From NCBI GenBank assembly GCA_017455585.1, contig JAFSZU010000160.1, positions 1 through 64,000 on the forward strand: DNA of 64,000 nt. The letters are read 5' to 3'. Under the pieces are notes generated by a model, which saw nothing but the letters and a program-made list of their open reading frames with translations, did not search any database and was not told the DNA's origin. Position 1 is the first letter of the stretch. Each line of letters starts with the position of its first letter. Source of the stretch: Bacteroidaceae bacterium. Lineage in GTDB: Bacteria > Bacteroidota > Bacteroidia > Bacteroidales > Bacteroidaceae. The translations under genes were made by a program, and so were the position numbers. Positions 40,432 to 50,100 of this stretch are shown in pieces.

Positions 40432-42960
40432 ATGAGAGCAATCGAACTCCTGTCTCCTGCCCGTAATCTTGAATGTGGCATGGAAGCCATCCGCCACGGT
40501 GCCGATGCTGTCTATATCGGTGCTCCCCGCTTCGGGGCGCGGGCCGCAGCGGGCAATAGTGTGGAGGACATTGCCCGCCTCGTGGAGTTCGCCCATCCTT
40601 TTGGCGTCCGCATCTATGTCACCCTCAACACCCTCCTCCATGACGACGAGCTACCCGCTGCCCAAGCCCTCATCAATGAGCTGGCCGCCATCCCCGTAGA
40701 TGCCCTCATCGTCCAGGATCCCCGCATCCTCCCACCTTCATCCCCGCTTTCTCCTTCATCCCCTCTTTCTCCTTCATCCCCTCTTTCTCCGTCCACAGTT
40801 TCTGCTTCCTCCTTCCCTTCCTCTCTCTCTTTTCTCCTTTTCTCTTCACCGCATGACGGTCAAGTGGCGCACAAATTTGTGCACTCCCCCCTTCCCCTGC
40901 ACTCCTCCACCCAGATGGACAACCGCACGGTCGAGGATGTGCGTGCCCGCCTCGCCGCTGGCTATCAGCAGGCTGTCCTCGCCCGTGAACTCTCCTTAGA
41001 AGAGATTCGCGCCATCCACGCTGCCGTGCCTGAGATGCCCTTGGAGGTCTTCATTCACGGTGCCCTCTGCGTCAGCTACAGTGGCCGCTGCTATGCCAGC
41101 GAGTATTGCTTCAACCGCAGTGCCAACCGCGGCGAGTGTGCGCAGTTCTGCCGCCTCCCCTTCGACCTCGTGGATGCCGAGGGCAACATCGTCACTATCC
41201 CCTCGTCATGCGCTGTTACCGGCAGCTCTCTCGCCCCCTCGTCTTGCGCTGTTCCCGGCGGTTCCCCTGTTCCCTCATCTTGCGCTGTTCCCGGCGGTTT
41301 GTCCGCCGGGCTTCCCCTCCGCCAGCGCCACCTCCTCTCCCTGCGTGACATGAACCGCGCCGCCGACCTGGAAGCCTTGATGGATGCCGGTGCCAGCAGC
41401 TTCAAGATAGAAGGCCGCCTCAAGGATGTCTCATACGTGAAGAACATCACCGCCTACTACCGCCAGCGCATCGATGCCATCATTGCCCGTCGCCCTGGTG
41501 ACTTCTGCCGCGCCAGCCGGGGCATCTCCACCATCTCCTTCACCCCCGACCCGCAGAAGTCCTTCAACCGAGGCTTCACAGACTACTTCCTCCACACCGG
41601 CACCTCCGCTGCCACGCCCCCTTCCGCCCCCCTGCATCAGCACCTCACCCCCAAATCCCTTGGTGAACCCATCGGCACCGTCAAGGACATTACCCGCGCC
41701 ACCGCCCCCTCAGACAGTGTGCGCCGCAAATCTGCCGTCCCCTCGGTGAGTGCACGCCGCGGTCTTCCCGCGGCGTCTCCCTCCTTCACCCTTTCCAGCC
41801 CTCTCCCCATCGCCAACGGCGACGGCCTCTGCTTCTTCACCCCCGACGGCCACCTGCAGGGCTTCCGCATCAACCGTGTAGATGAGCAGGGCCGCCTCTA
41901 TCCCGCCGACCCTTCTATCCTCAATACCCTGCGCCGCGGCATGCCTCTCTTCCGCAACCTCGATGCCGCCTTCGAACGCCAGCTCGCCCGCTCCACCGCC
42001 GAGCGACGCATCCCTGTCCGCTGGCTCATGGATGACAGCATCGCCCTATCATCTGATACTCAACCCTCGCCAGCCAACAACCGCCACACTCCCGTCGAGA
42101 AGCGTCCCGCGGATTTCCAGCCTAATTCCGCCACCACCACCGAGAAGCGTCCCACGGGTTTCCGCCTCACTCTCACTACCGTCGAGACCCATCCCGTCAC
42201 TGTCTCCCGTTTCTTCCCCCATCCGCTGGAGCCGGCCCGTACCCCGCAGAAAGACAACACCTGCCGCCAGCTCCTCCGCCTCGGCGAAACCATCTTCTCC
42301 GCCACCGAGGCAGACATCACCCTCCGCCTCGCCGATAACTGGTTCATCCCAGCCTCCACCCTCGCAGACTGGCGCAGAGAGGTGACGGAGGATTTGAGGC
42401 AATCGTGCTCCATCTGCCAGTTCGGCGACACTTTCAGCGTCGATCCTCATGACGACACCCTGTCCGCAGGTCCTTTGGACGCTGCGGTTACTGAGAGGAG
42501 ACGGTTTCACCGTCTTGAAGAGAGTACATCCAATTGTGCGATGGTGCAATCGTCCAATCGAGCACTTGTCCAATTGTCCAATGGCGCAACGATCCAATCG
42601 TCCAATGGCGCAACGATCCAATCGTCCAATGGTTCCATGGTGCAGTCATCAAATGGTGAAATTGTCCAATCGTCCAATCGTGAAATCCTTATGACTTGCC
42701 GCTACTGTCTGCGTCACGCCCTTGGCTTTTGCACAAGAGAACCCGGTTCACAGATTGTTAGTCACCCAATACCGATGCCCTCTCACCGCCGCGAAGCATC
42801 CCTCACCTCTCACTGCCGCGAAGCATCCCTCACCTCTCACCGCCGCGAAGCGGCTCTCACCCCCTCCCCCTGGTTCCTCCGCCTCTCAGACGGTCGCCGC
42901 TTCCCCCTCCGCTTCGACTGCAAGAATTGTCTCATGTATGTCCTCGCGCCCAGCACATGA
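40432..42960 (+). CDS. U32 family peptidase, expanded by repeat inserts (842 residues)
   Basis: A collagenase-like U32 peptidase (PrtC/YhbU/RlhA superfamily). The N-terminal barrel starts MRAIELLSPARNLECGMEAIRHGADAVYIG; STQMDNRTVED and AVLARELSLEEI are conserved blocks; and EVFIHGALCVSYSGRCYASEY with downstream NRGECAQFCRLP is the family signature with its Cys cluster. The C-terminal part corresponds to the DUF3656-type region and ends in a Cys pair (YCLRHALGFC, DCKNC). The protein is about 200 residues longer than usual. The excess lies in Ser/Pro stretches (about 101-160), a 12-residue tandem repeat, a GLPAASP palindrome insert, a QSSNG repeat and a HRREASLTS repeat. The core motifs are intact, so it is probably functional. 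Confidence 0.88.
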   Translation: MRAIELLSPARNLECGMEAIRHGADAVYIGAPRFGARAAAGNSVEDIARLVEFAHPFGVRIYVTLNTLLHDDELPAAQALINELAAIPVDALIVQDPRILPPSSPLSPSSPLSPSSPLSPSTVSASSFPSSLSFLLFSSPHDGQVAHKFVHSPLPLHSSTQMDNRTVEDVRARLAAGYQQAVLARELSLEEIRAIHAAVPEMPLEVFIHGALCVSYSGRCYASEYCFNRSANRGECAQFCRLPFDLVDAEGNIVTIPSSCAVTGSSLAPSSCAVPGGSPVPSSCAVPGGLSAGLPLRQRHLLSLRDMNRAADLEALMDAGASSFKIEGRLKDVSYVKNITAYYRQRIDAIIARRPGDFCRASRGISTISFTPDPQKSFNRGFTDYFLHTGTSAATPPSAPLHQHLTPKSLGEPIGTVKDITRATAPSDSVRRKSAVPSVSARRGLPAASPSFTLSSPLPIANGDGLCFFTPDGHLQGFRINRVDEQGRLYPADPSILNTLRRGMPLFRNLDAAFERQLARSTAERRIPVRWLMDDSIALSSDTQPSPANNRHTPVEKRPADFQPNSATTTEKRPTGFRLTLTTVETHPVTVSRFFPHPLEPARTPQKDNTCRQLLRLGETIFSATEADITLRLADNWFIPASTLADWRREVTEDLRQSCSICQFGDTFSVDPHDDTLSAGPLDAAVTERRRFHRLEESTSNCAMVQSSNRALVQLSNGATIQSSNGATIQSSNGSMVQSSNGEIVQSSNREILMTCRYCLRHALGFCTREPGSQIVSHPIPMPSHRREASLTSHCREASLTSHRREAALTPSPWFLRLSDGRRFPLRFDCKNCLMYVLAPST
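40735..40790. repeat. 18-bp tandem repeat inside the U32 gene
   Basis: Repeats of CCTTCATCCCCTCTTTCT encode PSSPLS units that replace the usual short segment between VQD and the STQMDN block. Confidence 0.8.
41199..41310. repeat. 36-bp tandem repeat plus GC palindrome inside the U32 gene
   Basis: Three 36-bp units (41199-41234, 41235-41270, 41271-41306) encode PSSCAVTGSSLA, PSSCAVPGGSPV and PSSCAVPGGLSA. The last unit contains the palindrome CCCGGCGG-TTTGT-CCGCCGGG (41290-41310). Confidence 0.85.
41754..41776. repeat. Small GC palindrome inside the U32 gene
   Basis: ACGCCGCGG-TCTTC-CCGCGGCGT, a 9-bp perfect stem encoding RRGLPAAS in the U32 frame. Confidence 0.8.
42535..42690. repeat. CCAATCGT/CCAATGG repeat inside the U32 gene
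   Basis: Imperfect repetition of TCCAATCGTCCAATGG blocks encodes QSSNG and QLSNG units, immediately before the conserved TCRYCLRHALGFC segment. Confidence 0.8.
42780..42860. repeat. 27-bp tandem repeat inside the U32 gene
   Basis: Three copies of a TCTCACCGCCGCGAAGC-containing unit encode HRREASLTS, HCREASLTS and HRREAALTP near the C terminus. Confidence 0.8.
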
Positions 42961-43898
42961 AACCCGTTCCGTTCCTTCTCGTCTTTTTGACGTGCCTGCT
43001 CACCGCTTGTACGCTGCCTCCAAGAGCCTCTGAGGCGCAGCGTCCCTATGGCGTGGGCTACAACTTCCACGTCCATGCAGAGAGCCTCCTGTTGCAGGAA
43101 GACCGTCCCATGCACTGGTGCCAGGGCGTGGCCGAGACCAGCGACAGTCTCTTTGTCTTCCATGACAACCACATCGTGGTAGCCGCCATCACCGTCATCC
43201 CCGAGGACTGTGTAGATAGCGTGTGGGTGAAGGTCGCCCGCGACCAGTTCACCATGGGTTGGACCCATGAGACAGACCTCCTGGCGGCGGCCAGTCCCGA
43301 TGACCCCATCAGCCAGGCCATCCGCCTGTTGTCCACACCGCTTGTCCAATGGCTGTTGTCTCTCTTGACTGTGTTCCTCATGATGGCGCTGTGCGTCAGT
43401 CTGCGTCTCAGACATCCCGCCGCGTTGCCCGTCCTGCGTGACATCCCTACCATGAATCCCACCTTGCTCATGATCTGCCTGTTGGCATCTTTGTGCTTCT
43501 ATGCCGTCATCCAGCAGCAGTCCCCGGAGCTATGGGCGCAGTTCTACTTCCACCCCACACTCAACCCCTTCTCCCAGCCGTGGCAGCTCTGCCTCTTCCT
43601 TGCCTCGCTATGGCTCACACTGCTGCTGGCCATCCTGTGCGTGGACGATGCTTTCAGCCTTCTGTCAGCCCGCCATGCCGTCATCTACCTGCTGGCACTG
43701 TGTGACTTGCTGCTTCTGCTTCTGCTGCTGGCCAGACGCTTGTCACCCACACTCCTGTTCCTCTGCAGTGTTTCTTTGGGCTGTGTCCTCCTGTATCGCT
43801 ACTGGCACCACGCACGTCCCCTCTACACATGCGGCAGTTGTGGCGCACCGCTCAGGCACAAAGGAACGTGCCCACATTGTGGCGTCATCAATGACTAA
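42957..43898 (+). CDS. Zinc-ribbon membrane lipoprotein-like protein, unknown function
   Basis: A 313-residue protein. A signal or lipobox LLTAC follows MKPVPFLLVFLTC. A soluble domain with a single-stranded SH3-like feel (DSVWVKVARDQFTMGWTHETDLL) comes next. Several membrane spans follow (WLLSLLTVFLMMALCVSL; LLMICLLASLCFYAVI; LCLFLASLWLTLLLAILC; long Leu-rich span LLLLLLLARR; LFLCSVSLGCVLLYRYW). A C-terminal zinc ribbon CGSCGAPLRHKGTCPHCG closes it. The ATG overlaps the U32 stop (ATGA), so the two are probably cotranslated. No reaction can be assigned. Confidence 0.75.
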   Translation: MKPVPFLLVFLTCLLTACTLPPRASEAQRPYGVGYNFHVHAESLLLQEDRPMHWCQGVAETSDSLFVFHDNHIVVAAITVIPEDCVDSVWVKVARDQFTMGWTHETDLLAAASPDDPISQAIRLLSTPLVQWLLSLLTVFLMMALCVSLRLRHPAALPVLRDIPTMNPTLLMICLLASLCFYAVIQQQSPELWAQFYFHPTLNPFSQPWQLCLFLASLWLTLLLAILCVDDAFSLLSARHAVIYLLALCDLLLLLLLLARRLSPTLLFLCSVSLGCVLLYRYWHHARPLYTCGSCGAPLRHKGTCPHCGVIND

Positions 43899-43906
43899 TA
43901 CGTGTA

Positions 43907-44055
43907 TGTTGATTATTCCATCATGACCGAATGATTATTCCATCATGAACGAATAATCATTCGGTCATGATGGAATAATCAACACAGCCGCCTCCTCGGG
44001 GTCATTTCTCTTAGTCTGTGATGCTTTCCGGGCGTTGGTGGTACGATTGCGGATA
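43907..44055. repeat. Interspersed palindrome-plus-tail element, copy 2
   Basis: A perfect 34-bp inverted repeat (43907-43940 with 43951-43984) around a 10-nt loop, followed by the same tail as copy 1 (CCTCCTCGGGGTCATT, CTTTCCGGGCGTTGGTGGT). The middle unit is inverted relative to copy 1 while the tail is not. It lies 9 nt after the zinc-ribbon gene's stop. Confidence 0.88.
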
Positions 44056-44184
44056 ATTAAATTTTTATACGTGGGCGTGTACCATATTTACACGCAATAC
44101 ATGCGGGGAATCTTGTCCCATAGCGTCCGGATGAAACATTTTTGCATGTTTTTGCATCAAGAGTGAAAGTTTTTTAAAGAAATG

Positions 44185-44216
44185 TTTGGTCAATAGAAAA
44201 TATCATGCTAATTTTG
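44185..44216 (+). promoter_or_regulatory. Promoter of the FAS1-SusCD operon
   Basis: TTTG (44185-44188), 20 nt spacer, TAATTTTG (44209-44216): an exact -33/-7 pair. The leader is about 100 nt (44223-44321) and includes ACACGTGTATTTCTTACACG-type inverted bases; no known regulatory RNA is recognised in it. Confidence 0.8.
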
Positions 44217-44321
44217 TGCGGTTTTTCAAACGTGTATTTCTTACACGATACTAACTGAATCGAACTCTGGTGACTTTGAATATCCAAAAAGGAATCAATC
44301 AATTAACTACTTTATAAACGA

Positions 44322-47159
44322 ATGGAAAACAGTATTCTCAAGCGACGGCTCGCCCGAGGCGCGAGCCATGCTTCTGCTGCTCTTCTGTTGGTCGGTGCTG
44401 TCCTGTCGATGTCATCCTGCGAGGATGACCTCCTGACGGGCACGCCGTCATGGCTGGGAAGCAGCATCTATGAAGAGCTGGAGAGTCGGGGCAACTTCCA
44501 GACCACCCTGGCTCTGATCAACGATCCGGACCTCTCGGAGACCAACTATCCCGAGATGTTGCGGCGCACGGGCAGTATGACCCTTTTCGTGGCCGACGAC
44601 GCTGCCTGGAACCGCTACCTCAGCGCGCGCGGCATCTCAAGTGTGAACCGACTCCCGAAGGCCGAGAAGAAGAACCTGCTGAAGGCCGCGATGATCAACA
44701 ATGCCTACCTCATCGAGCTCCTCAGCAACACGCCGGGCGACCCTCCCACCGAGGGAGCCTGTATGCGCAGAGCATCGCGCGTGGACGTGACGGACTCCAT
44801 ACCCGTCATGCACGCCGATGAGTTCCCCATCATCAACCCCGTCCGCGTCAACGACAAGGGCGAGCAGGTCGATTACTGGGCTGCTGTGCGTGACCGCGAG
44901 GAGATTCTCATCTATTATGACAACAACCCCATCCCCATGGTTCACTTCCTGCCGGACTTCATGGTGAAGAACGACCTGGGGAATGCAGACGTGGAGAAAC
45001 TGACCAACGGCAGTGCCAGCGACGTCAACCACACCTCCTATATCAACGGACGCAAAGTCATTGAGCAGGATATCACCTGCCAGAACGGTTACATACACGT
45101 TCTGGAGGAGGTGCCCGAGCAGCTGGACAACATGGCACAGATCATTCACAGCAAGCCGCAGTTCAGCATCTTCAGCGAACTGCTGGACCGCTGGAGCTAT
45201 CCGCAGTTCCTCAGCGTGCAGACCGCAGACGGCAAGAGTGACTCGCTGTTTGTCAAGCGCTACTTCAACAACGGCCATCAGGATCACTCGCTGAACCAGA
45301 TTGATGAAAGCAACACCACCGTGAGCACCGTCCTGACTCTTGACCCCGGATGGAACCGCTACCGCCTGAACACCAACAATACCGGCGTGTCCTTCGCCAA
45401 CGACGGCGCTGCCATGTTCGTGCCCACCAACGAGTGGATGGACTACTATTTGCATCATGACGGTGCTGCCATCGGTGCCAAGTATGATTATGACTGGCGC
45501 AACGTTCCCGACAACGTGGTACTGCCCTTCATCAACAACTGTATGAAGGCCAGCTTCATCAGCTCCGCACCCACCAAGTTCGGCAACGTCAAGAACACTG
45601 CGGCAGAACCCATGGGCATCGCCCTGGAAGATGTCGATAGCTGCTTCATGGCGTGCAACGGTGTCATCTATCAGCTGAACAAGGTCTTCGTGGCACCCGA
45701 GCACCAGAGCGTGCTCTTCCCCGTCACGTTGCGGGCCGACCAGGACCTGAGCATCGTCAACCAGGCCATCACAGACTCACGTTACAACAAGGTTGACATC
45801 GGCTCCGCTGCATGGCGTATCTTCGAGTACCAGGCCTACCTCAACTCCATGAGCAGCTCCTACAGCTTCCTCATCCCGCAGGACACCGCCTTCGCAGCCG
45901 TCATCGACCCATACTCCATCTTCGAGAAGAAACCCATCGGCATCCGCTATTTCCTGGATTCCAGCAGCTCACTGCCTGTGCGCGCACAAGCATACAATGC
46001 CGAGCTGGACTCCACCACGATGGAATATGTCATCACCGACCAGCTGGCACCCAACAGCCAGCAGCCCACCGCCATGGCCTTCGTCAACAACCGCATCACA
46101 GACCTCATGGAGAACGTCATCGTCATCCACGGTCTGCGCGGCACACAGACCTTCCACCCCGGACAGACCGTCTATCTGAACAAGGCCGGTGCCCCCGTCT
46201 TCGTGCGCTTCGAGGGTGACAAGGTGACAGGCGTCGCCGGCACCTACCACTATGAGCGCGGGGAGTGGATTCCCGTGGAGTCCGAACTCATCTTTGACCA
46301 GACAGAGTCCGGAAACGGCGTGTCATACGTCATCCCGAGCATCCCGTCCAGCACCATTACCAGCCCCTACGCCGCCCTGCACGATGCCGAGAAACATCCC
46401 GATTACAGCACCTTCGCAAACCTGTTGACAGCGTCCTGCTCCTTCATGGGTTCTGAAATCAGCGGACACCCCACCATGGATTTCGGCTTCACCAACATGG
46501 GTAACTACCATTACACCATCTGGGTGCCGACCAACGAGAGCGTGCAGGCACTCATCGACAGCGGCAAGCTGCCCACCTGGGAGACGATGGAGGAATGGGC
46601 CAACCTGAAGGACAGCCTCACGGAATACCAGAACTGGATGGATGCAGAATATCGTGCAAAGCAGTTTGATGAAGAACTCTATGAGCAGCGGCAGGCTGAA
46701 ATCGAAGACCTGACCGACCGGGCCACTGCCTACCAGTCCCGCATCCGTGACGTGATAGAGAACTTCATCCGCTATCATATCCAGGACGGCTCCGTCTATA
46801 TCGGCGGTCCTGACAGTACGGGCGTCTATGAGACCGCTGTCCTGGACACCGCCATGAGCCGTTTCCGTCGTCTGGACGTCAGCAATCAGGGAGGCAGCAT
46901 TACTGTGAAGGATATCAAGGGCAATATCGCCCACGTCATTCCCGGTGCCAACAGCAATGTGGTGAGCCGGCAGTATCTCTTCACACGCGCGAACCGATAT
47001 ATATATGCGTCCTCCTACGTCGTGCTGCACAGCATCGACCGTGTACTTGAATATGCCGACGAGCAGTTCCTGCCCGACGATTTCCCGCAGCCCACGTATC
47101 CTGAATGGCTACAGCAGTGGCTGACAGAACAGTCTAACTCCAACACGAAGAGAAGATGA
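44322..47159 (+). CDS. Multi-domain FAS1 (fasciclin) lipoprotein, 945 residues
   Basis: First gene of the operon. Lipobox AVLSMSSC near residue 33, an unusually long signal preceded by basic residues. FAS1-type H1 strands are seen as MTLFVADDAAWNRYL, AMFVPTNEWMDYYL and YTIWVPTNESVQALI; H2-type strands as NGYIHVLEEV, NGVIYQLNKVFV and SSYVVLHSIDRVL. This suggests four FAS1-like modules in tandem. FAS1 domains bind proteins or glycans in adhesion molecules. The next gene overlaps by 4 nt (ATGA). Probably a surface-exposed partner of the SusC/SusD pair; no enzyme motif is seen. Confidence 0.85.
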   Translation: MENSILKRRLARGASHASAALLLVGAVLSMSSCEDDLLTGTPSWLGSSIYEELESRGNFQTTLALINDPDLSETNYPEMLRRTGSMTLFVADDAAWNRYLSARGISSVNRLPKAEKKNLLKAAMINNAYLIELLSNTPGDPPTEGACMRRASRVDVTDSIPVMHADEFPIINPVRVNDKGEQVDYWAAVRDREEILIYYDNNPIPMVHFLPDFMVKNDLGNADVEKLTNGSASDVNHTSYINGRKVIEQDITCQNGYIHVLEEVPEQLDNMAQIIHSKPQFSIFSELLDRWSYPQFLSVQTADGKSDSLFVKRYFNNGHQDHSLNQIDESNTTVSTVLTLDPGWNRYRLNTNNTGVSFANDGAAMFVPTNEWMDYYLHHDGAAIGAKYDYDWRNVPDNVVLPFINNCMKASFISSAPTKFGNVKNTAAEPMGIALEDVDSCFMACNGVIYQLNKVFVAPEHQSVLFPVTLRADQDLSIVNQAITDSRYNKVDIGSAAWRIFEYQAYLNSMSSSYSFLIPQDTAFAAVIDPYSIFEKKPIGIRYFLDSSSSLPVRAQAYNAELDSTTMEYVITDQLAPNSQQPTAMAFVNNRITDLMENVIVIHGLRGTQTFHPGQTVYLNKAGAPVFVRFEGDKVTGVAGTYHYERGEWIPVESELIFDQTESGNGVSYVIPSIPSSTITSPYAALHDAEKHPDYSTFANLLTASCSFMGSEISGHPTMDFGFTNMGNYHYTIWVPTNESVQALIDSGKLPTWETMEEWANLKDSLTEYQNWMDAEYRAKQFDEELYEQRQAEIEDLTDRATAYQSRIRDVIENFIRYHIQDGSVYIGGPDSTGVYETAVLDTAMSRFRRLDVSNQGGSITVKDIKGNIAHVIPGANSNVVSRQYLFTRANRYIYASSYVVLHSIDRVLEYADEQFLPDDFPQPTYPEWLQQWLTEQSNSNTKRR

Positions 47160-50100
47160 AGACACTAAGATTCTACATACTGTGCGGCCTCATGCTGGTG
47201 ACAGCGCTGGCACAGGCACAAATCAACCGCGTCAGCGGCACCGTCAGCGATAACATCGACGTGCTGCCAGGCGCACAGGTGACCGAGGTCGATGCCTCAA
47301 ACCGTATCGTCAACGCCACGGTCACGGACATGAACGGTAACTTTGTGCTCCCCATCAAGAGCGCGAAGAACAAACTGCGTTTCAGCTTCATGGGCTACAA
47401 GACCCAGGAACAACCCATCACCAAGACAACCTTCAAAATCGTCTTGCAGGACAACACCAAGACCATGAAGGAAGTGGTGAAGGTGGCCAAGCGCAAGATG
47501 AAGACCAGCGGCCTCGAGATTCCCGAGCGCGAGGTCAGCTTCTCCGCCCAGGGCATCTCCGCCAAGGAGTTCGAGGGACTGGGCATCACCTCCGTCGATG
47601 AGGCCCTGCAGGGACGTATCGCCGGTCTCGACATCGTGATGAACTCCGGTGACCTCGGTGCCGGCACTTCCATGCGTCTGCGCGGTGCCTCCACCGTCTC
47701 CACCCTCACCAGCAACGAACCCCTCATCGTGGTCAACGGCAACGTGTGGAACGTCGATCTCTCGGACTTCGACGTGGCCACGGCCAATGACGAGAAGTTC
47801 GCCCAGCTGCTGAATGTCAACACCGAGGATATTGAAGACATCAAGGTGCTGAAGGATGCTGCCGCCACCGCCATCTGGGGTTCTCAGGGTGCCAACGGTG
47901 TCATCGAGATCACCACCAAGCGTGGCCGCCGTGGCGCACCACAGGTCACATACTCACTCAAACTGACCATGACCCACCAGCCCGAAGCCATCAAGCTCCT
48001 CAACGGCGACCAATACACCATGCTGCTCAAGGAGAGCTACTTCAACCCCCAGCAGCAGACCTACGTGGGCGACGTGCAGGAACTGAACTACAACGAGAAC
48101 GACTCGGAGTTCCTCATGTTCAACAAGAATACAGACTGGGTGGATCTCGTCAAGCAGAACGGTCTGCGCCAGAACCACTACGTCAGCATCTCCGGCGGTG
48201 ACGAGAAGACCCTCTTCCGCATCTCCGGCGGTTATGACCATGAGACAGGTACCATCATCGAGCAGAAGCTGGACCGCTTCAGCACACGTATGGCACTGGA
48301 CTACTACGTCAACGACCGCATCAAGATCCTGTCCAACTTCGCACTCACCTATACGAAGAACGACCGCAACTACGACGGACTCCTCGGTATCGCCTACACC
48401 AAGATGCCGAACCTCTCGCCCTACCGCTACCTGCGTGACGAGAACGGCAACGAGTATAACACCGGCGAGTACTACATCATACCCCAGTATGCCTTCACCA
48501 ACCACGGACAGCTGACCACAGACCAGAGCAACAACTTCAGCGACCAGCGCAACCTGGTGAACCCCATTGCCAGCTCCAAACTGGCCAAGAGCAAACAGAC
48601 CACCTACGACATCACGCCGGAACTGGAACTGGAATACAAGCTCCTGGGCCTGGACGACGAGAGCACACAGCTGAAGTATAACGGCCGCGTGGTCATGAAC
48701 ATCTACAATGACTACACCGACCGCAGCTATCCTCGCTCGCTGCTCTCTACCAACTACCACGAGAACAGTTCCGCCTCCAGCTACAGCCGCAAGAACCTGG
48801 CATTCACCACCACACACACGCTGACCTTCCAGCCGCACTTCAAGAACGAGGACCACTACCTCCTCGCCCTCGGACGCTTCCAGCTCGTCAGCGGTAACTC
48901 CAGCGACCAGAGCACCAATGTCTATCGTCTGCCCAACGACCTGGAGAATGTCACCGCCGGCGGCTACGTCAGCGGTATGGGCAGCGGCTTCAACGAGTGG
49001 CGCTCGCTCTACTACACCTTCTCCACCCATTACAGCTACAAGAGCCGCTACATGTTCGACTTCTCCATGCGCGTGGATGCCACCACCAAGTTCGGTCCCA
49101 ACAACCGATGGGGTTACTTCCCTGCCATCTCCGGACGATGGAACGTCATCGACGAGCCGTGGATGGGATGGGCACGGGACAACATCAAGATGACCATGCT
49201 CAGTGTGCGTCCCGGATGGGGACTCGTGGGTAACGCCCCCGGCAGCGACTACCTCTACATGAACAGCTACAGCCCGGGCGTGCGATACCTCAACCAGGTG
49301 GTCATGAACCCCAGCGGCCTGAAGCTCACCGACCTCAAGTGGGAGAACATCTACTCTTGGAACCTCGGCTTTGACCTCGGCTTCTTCGATGACCGCCTGA
49401 AGATTGTCGTGGATCTCTACCGTCGTGACACCAAGGACATGCTCATGGGCAATGCCGGCATCCCCAGCTCCAACGGATGGAGCGGACTGGCAGTGGCCAA
49501 TGTGGGTGACATGCGCAACGACGGTTATGAAATCCAGTTCAACGGCGAGCGGCTGCTCAAGAAGGGCAAGTTCTACATGGATGCCTACATCAACTTCGCC
49601 AACAACCGCAACGTCATCAAGAAGATGGATCCTCTGGTGCTCAAGGGCCTGAACATCGACTGGCAGGAGGGTAACCGACAGATTGTGCAGCGTGTCCAGA
49701 TCGACAACCCCTTCGGCTCCATCTACGGCTTCCGCTACAAGGGCGTCTATCAGTATAACTTCGACACCGCCCGCGACCTGGCACGTGCTGACCGCAAGAA
49801 CAACACCACCGTCCTGCAGGACAACCTCAATAACGGCATCACCTATCCTATTGCACAGAATGCCAATGGTGAGTATGTCCTCAACACCGAGGGAGACCCC
49901 TTGCAGATGCGCTACAACTACAAGACCGAGACCAACAGCGGCTACTACTTCAAGGGCGGCGATGCCATCTACGAGGACGTGAACCATGACGGTAACATCA
50001 ACCAGCTCGACGTGGTCTATCTGGGCAACTCACTGCCCAAGCTCATCGGCGGTTTCGGCTTCACACTGCACTATGACCGCCTCTCCCTGCGCGCCAACTT

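Noticed and set aside
42535..42690. CRISPR-like or frameshifted region in the U32 gene
   Set aside because: Repeat blocks are contiguous and low complexity, remain in frame, and the conserved Cys motif follows.
47954..49987. 677-codon open frame on the minus strand opposite the first SusC gene
   Set aside because: Val/Leu/His-rich shadow of a high-GC gene; no recognisable domain.
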